A model generated the notes under the pieces. That model saw only the letters and a program-made list of their open reading frames with translations. It had not been told where the DNA came from and did not search any database. Of a stretch of 64,000 nt of DNA, positions 59,674-64,000 are shown in pieces (within the stretch, counting starts at the first letter, position 1; each line of letters begins with the position of its first letter). The position numbers and the translations under genes were made by a program. Source of the DNA: Chondrosia reniformis (Eukaryota > Porifera > Demospongiae > Chondrillida > Chondrillidae); contig OX359199.1 of assembly GCA_947172415.1 (NCBI GenBank), positions 584,001 through 648,000 on the forward strand. The letters are read 5' to 3'.

Positions 59674-61511
59674 ATGGAAAACAAAGAAACAGTTAAATCG
59701 GTTGCAATTGGAAAGAATTCTGCACATTTGGACCTTAAGCACGTGCAGCTTCACAAATCGACTGGAGAGACAACAAGGTATCGAAACTCTATACTGATGC
59801 GTACGTATACTTAGGAAGCTTCGCGAAATACGCATATAACTTTCTTTGTCCTATCTTTTTAACTCTATTAATTTACTGTACTATGTGCACATTGTGTATG
59901 CAGTGCATCTCCAGTTCTGCCTAAAGCCAATCATTGTCTACCAGCTATCAAAGGAAAGACCAAACACACAGGTGCGTGGGTACTAAAGGTAGCATGCAGT
60001 TTTATGACCACTGTACACTGTAGAAATATATAATACATGCATATGTACATTGGGCAATATATACGGCATGCAATGTATATATGTAAGCCTTCAAATTCAT
60101 GCATATATAGGTAGTGCCCCTAATGAGGTTTAGTTCCCTATGACCTTCTACACTCTAGAATAAACATAGCATGTAAGAAAAATGGTGTATTAGATTATTT
60201 ACATGTTGTGTAGAAAGCAGGCTGGCTGTGCCCAATCAACATGGTCTGAAGAGGTTCCGCCGAATGGCCAAGATAGTAGCCACTCAGATCTACTGGACCA
60301 AAGACTTGGTTAAGGAAGCTGAAGAACATCTCAAGACTTTTGTAGTGCCCAGTGAAGGTGACGAGGGAGAAGTGCTCTCCTTTAATGTGCATGCCTTCAA
60401 GCGAGACATACAACCACAGTCCTCTGGGATATCAGGCAGAGTGAAGAGCATTCTGGTGAAGAATCCTTGGCTGAGGACACCCGAAGAGCTAACAAAAGTG
60501 TATCAGGTCATTAACCACTTAAAGTGCTTCAGAAGGTACAGTACGTATGTGAAGAAGGAATTGGCAAAAATTGTAATGTTTGAGACATTTGAGCAAGGAA
60601 GAGTTGTGGTTCGGCAAGGAGATGTCGGATTCAGCTTCTACTTTATACTCTATGGAAGGGTCTATGTGGAGGTACAAGAAGTGGACCAGAACACTGGGAT
60701 AAAAATGAACCATATTGTAGGGGAATTAGGTCCGGGGTACTCCTTTGGGGAACTTGCACTTATCAATGCAGACTCAAGAAGAAGAGCTACCATTGTCTGT
60801 AAGGAGGACAGTGAATTCTTGAGGGTGGATAAACCTGACTTTGACACCATTTTTAAGATAAATCATGAGAAAGAATGGAAAATGAGAGAAGAGTTCTTTA
60901 AATTCCATCCACTCTTCAAGAAGTGGACAGTTTCCCAAATCCAACATCTGATAGAGACTAGCATTATAGAAGAGTATGAACCGGGATCTGTCATTTTAAA
61001 AGGCTTACATCGTACTGATGATGCCATCTTCTTCATACTCAAGGGTAGATGTAAGGTTATCCAGGCTGTGAAATGGTCAGAGAGATTAGCCATGCTTCCA
61101 GAGATTACAAAAACAGGAGATCCCAGTTTGAGCAGTCATGATCAGGCGAAGGGAAGAACAAAATGGTGGCACATTAGGACCCTCACCAGTGGAGACTACT
61201 TTGGTGTGGGTGAAGGAGAGGCATCAATGTCTATAATCACAGACAACGTTAAAGTGGAGTGCATTAAGATTAGAAGGGTAATCCTTGGGAAATACGACAG
61301 AGGACGACAACTTACCCACATGCAGGAAGAAGCAGCTAAACTATATCCAAAGTTAGAAGACAGTTATCCTAAATACATAGAGACAGTCAAGTGGAACAAC
61401 TACAAGACATCGTTAGTAAAGAAGGCAGCAAAACTGAATAAGAAACAACATCCAACTACTTTGAAAGATGTCCCAAAAGTACTAGTGCTAGAATCACCAA
61501 AAAGATATTAA
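59674..61511 (+). CDS. CNBD2: Cyclic-nucleotide-binding-domain protein, CNBD2-like
   Basis: Exons 59674-59777, 59904-59971, 60214-61511; 489 aa. After a poorly conserved N-terminus comes LKRFRRMAKIVATQIYWTKD and FNVHAFKRD, typical of CNBD2. The first cyclic-nucleotide-binding fold (about 165-285) has a phosphate-binding cassette, FGELALINADSRRRATI (235-251), keeping the Glu and Arg needed for cAMP/cGMP. A second fold (about 300-410; AIFFILKGRCKVIQ, SGDYFGVGEG) has a degenerate cassette. CNBD2 in mammals binds cAMP and is needed for sperm development; the role here is unknown. The gene converges with the minus-strand gene at 61949, with 437 bp between stops. Confidence 0.85.
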
Positions 61512-61948
61512 TTTATTTAAGAAACTGCAAAATATATATGTAATTTGTGATATTGCAAGTGTTGTCTACAGTATAATTGCAATATATATATGTATGCATT
61601 TAGCTTAATAGCCAGTTCACTTGCAGTTGGCTTACTAAAGTGATATCTTTATTAATTATGCTCACACTTTAAAGAAATACAGGTTATTATCAGACAGGAT
61701 GGTGTATATGTGGAACTGATTTGTTTGTTTTAAGGTTTTAATGGCTCACAATATTATATGAAGAGGTTGTAGTTAAAACATACTCTAAGTGTTCCAGCAA
61801 GTTTTAGCAGGCAGAAAATTTAAGTTTGTAAAGAGCAAATTACAAAACTTATGAAAGAAGTTCTACAATCTATATAGGTGTTCTTTTTTAAACATAATAA
61901 CTAGAAACTATGGCTTAAGCAAAGAGTTTGTTCCTTCTCTCTCTATTT

Positions 61949-62768
61949 CTACTGTTGAAGACCTTTGTATTTCAGGTCAGACAAGGTGCGGTAAAACCGA
62001 GGGTTTCCACAGACTAGTTTTGATGGTCCCTCATTCTCACCACTTGGTTGTTCAGCTGGCTTAGTGGGCAGTGGGGATGGAGGGTTAAGACGTCTCTTGG
62101 GCAGTGGTTTAAGATGACCAGACGGGGTTTCTTCGTGCTCAGGTTTCAGTGATGTGTTAGGCAGTTCGATGGAACTAGAGAACAAGAAATACAGAGAAAA
62201 TGGAGATCTCTATATTGAATTACTGTATGAATGCTGTCTGGTACTACCTATATACCAGTACTGTATTTTGCATAAGGGGGAACATGGAAGCTAAAATTAA
62301 GTGTTTAAGTATTTGAGGGATCTAGATTGGTATACGATATTTTTGAGCATCTAGAGATGTACGTATTTGGCAAATTTTTTTCTTGTTGTCAAACCCAGAG
62401 GGTCTTCTTCAGTAACAGTGGGGTTTAAACATTAATGTAATACTTACAGATTGCCTTTTTCTTAAAGACAAAATTCCTTCTCACCTGGCATCACCTGAAT
62501 TTCCTTTATCATGTCCCAATCCAGTTGGATGACAATTGTCATAGTGATATTCACAAAATTCACTGTACCTCCCTTGCCACTCCATACATTCTGGACACTT
62601 CACTACAAGATCTCTTTCAGTCACCTGTATAGTATATTGCAAGAAAAAGAGTTCACCAAGGATGCTGAGTAGCACTATTATAAACAATGATATTCATACT
62701 TTAGGCTGACTCTGTTCAATAGGTGGCTTATTTTCACATTTGGCTAAATTGCTTCCTTCCACTCTGCC
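61949..62768 (-). CDS. 3' part of an unrecognised gene with a TRAF-like zinc finger (5' end not found)
   Basis: Three exons, 62768-62700, 62624-62485 and 62174-61949, splice in frame and end at TAG. The middle exon has one Cys/His finger, CPECMEWQGRYSEFCEYHYD followed by NC, spaced like a TRAF-type finger (CPNEGCQWNGYYSDYEGHY). The last exon is proline-rich (LPKRRLNPPSPLPTKPAEQP) and ends in FYRTLSDLKYKGLQQ. The first exon (GRVEGSNLAKCENKPPIEQS) has a good acceptor, so more exons lie upstream; the orphan TRAF exon at 63476-63736 is in the right strand and phase. Function unknown. Confidence 0.6.
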
Positions 62769-63475
62769 CTGCACAAAAAGTAGATACCTCCGTAAGTAAA
62801 CAAAGCAACGAAGCGGTGGCGTACATTTCTTATAGATCAGTGGATTATAACTCCAGTTTACTATTTTATTAAAAATAGAATACAGTATACTGTATCCTGG
62901 TATCGCTTTTTTGCATGTGCTTAGGCGTTATTTTGGCGCGGCATTCCCAGAAGTAATTTAGGTTTAATCTAATCATTCAGCTTAGCATTTTAAAATGCTT
63001 ATACCTAATTACAGTAATTTGATTACTATATAACCTACCAGAGCTATATATTTCCTCTAATATATGACAATGACGCCGTAACTTTTGTCTCTGACCGGAT
63101 AAATACCAAATCATCCATTTAATCCAAAGCCCGCGCTTGTATGGCAAGCGTTGCGGTCACGAAGTCTAAATATATTCATTACTTGTCACGTGCATATGCT
63201 TTCAAACAGAGCGTACAAATATATTCGCAACCTCTCCATTTTAATTTTAGGACTTGCAGTGGGGCATGTACAGTAGGACATTCAAAGATGATAACACTTT
63301 CATCCGAAACCAGTAGTATCTGAAAATGGCCTCTTGAAGTACATTACATAAGCAATCCCAGAAGGGCTGAGATAGTAGGAACCCCATATCTGAATTATCT
63401 ACCTATTGTATATTAGTAGAAGTTGAACTGATTCAAATTTGATATATAGTCAAACTCTTCTAAATTATCCAATAC
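62769..63475. other. Noncoding or unresolved stretch
   Basis: No supported exon. A GC-richer piece near 63080-63180 with ATGGCAAGCG at 63141 looks superficially like a gene start, but the 60-residue frame has no family similarity. Confidence 0.4.
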
Positions 63476-63736
63476 CTTCATGTTCCTCAGGAGAATGTTC
63501 TCCTGACCCCATTCACACTGTTGAGGTCTAAACTGACACTGTTCAGCATGCCTCTTCAACATTCCCTTAGCTACCATCTCTCCACATCCACTGTGCACAC
63601 ACTGAGTAGGTTGGTAGTCACACTTGATGTAGTGGCCTTCATAGTTACTGTAGTATCCATTCCACTGACAACCTTCATTGGGACAAGCTACTGGAATTTG
63701 TTGTAATTCTCTCTGAGCAGCTCGGTCAGAGAAGAA
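63476..63736 (-). pseudogene. Orphan TRAF exon 3 (zinc fingers), inverted
   Basis: A 261-bp exon with intact splice sites, nearly identical to exon 3 of copies E and F but on the opposite strand. It has CVHSGCGEMVAKGMLKRH, and CEWGQEN where the others have CEWCQEN, losing a zinc ligand. No matching exons 4-6 follow it in this window. The intron side next to it (63739-63885) matches intron 2 of copy E, then jumps near 63880 to sequence like the exon 3 start of copy F. It is either a dead fragment or an exon captured by the minus-strand gene below. Confidence 0.7.
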
Positions 63737-63739
63737 CTA

Positions 63740-64000
63740 TGTACATTGATAATGGTGTGAGATGTAATTATTTTGGTGGTTAAATATGTTGACACGTGGG
63801 GAATACAGTAGTCCCTTTAAAGTTATCAAAATTAAATCAACTTTTAATTCCTGGAATATATTGATTATTAACAGGGTCAGGGAAGAACTGTTTGGATCAT
63901 AGGAATAGCAAACATTGCGGCTTCACAATACGTCATCAATTAACATTCCTCACAGTGTCCCAGCATTCCAGGACATTAACGAATTCTCGCATAGGTAATA
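63740..64000. other. Flank of the orphan TRAF exon
   Basis: 63740-63885 is inverted intron 2 sequence of TRAF E. At 63866-63900 a second TRAF exon 3 beginning (CCAAACAG/TTCTTCCCTGACC) is fused to it. No complete gene. Confidence 0.6.

Noticed and set aside
60195-61093. Several minus-strand open frames over the CNBD2-like gene
   Set aside because: Antisense shadows of a long conserved exon.
62385-62425. Further hammerhead-like sequence on the minus strand (CTGAAGAAGACC...)
   Set aside because: The GAAAC core has decayed to TTTGAC and stem I does not pair; at best a dead relative of the 10.2-kb copy.
63141-63323. 60-residue open frame starting MASVAVTKSK
   Set aside because: No similarity to any family, no coding-like composition beyond the first codons, and no supporting splice partner.

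Overview
The window looks like nuclear DNA of an invertebrate animal, most likely a demosponge of the Amphimedon type. The evidence is AT-rich sequence, small GT-AG introns, closely packed genes, a large tandem TRAF array, kinase/beta-propeller fusions, and animal single-copy genes (PYM1, KAT2, a CNBD2-like gene). The organism is inferred from gene content and architecture; no species marker was seen.

Layout. 1-4.8 kb (minus): two tandem copies of a two-exon gene joining a TKL-like kinase, a coiled coil and an NHL-like propeller. 5.1-6.0 kb: a decayed non-LTR retrotransposon. 6.1-6.8 kb (minus): PYM1, an exon-junction-complex recycling factor, head to head with an 18-exon KAT2 (GCN5/PCAF) acetyltransferase gene at 6.8-15.8 kb (plus). 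The KAT2 introns carry pyrimidine-rich minisatellites and hammerhead-ribozyme-like motifs. 15.8-23.5 kb: AT-rich, nearly gene-free, with one possible small membrane-protein exon on the minus strand. 23.5-57.5 kb (plus): seven consecutive six-exon TRAF genes, here called A to G, plus a TRAF relic near 32.5 kb. 57.9-59.2 kb: candidate extra 3' exons of copy G around a pogo/Tigger relic. 59.7-61.5 kb (plus): CNBD2-like gene. 61.9-62.8 kb (minus): 3' part of a gene with a TRAF-like zinc finger. 63.5-63.7 kb (minus): an orphan TRAF exon.

The TRAF array is the main feature. Every copy has the same exon plan: RING split over exons 1-2, zinc fingers in exons 3-5, coiled coil plus MATH/TRAF-C in exon 6. 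Two subfamilies (A-D and E-G) differ in RING, zinc fingers and proximal coiled coil but share an almost identical distal coiled coil and MATH domain, which points to gene conversion. Copies C and D lie in a large segmental duplication; transposon insertions, a relic and promoter changes separate the two units. Promoters of B and C contain kappaB-like sites, and C also has an AP-1 site, as expected for TRAF/NF-kappaB feedback. Copy G may toggle a C-terminal tail through a stop codon lying inside a splice donor.

Exon boundaries were placed by hand from GT/AG sites, reading-frame continuity and family similarity; lengths are exact only if those choices are right.
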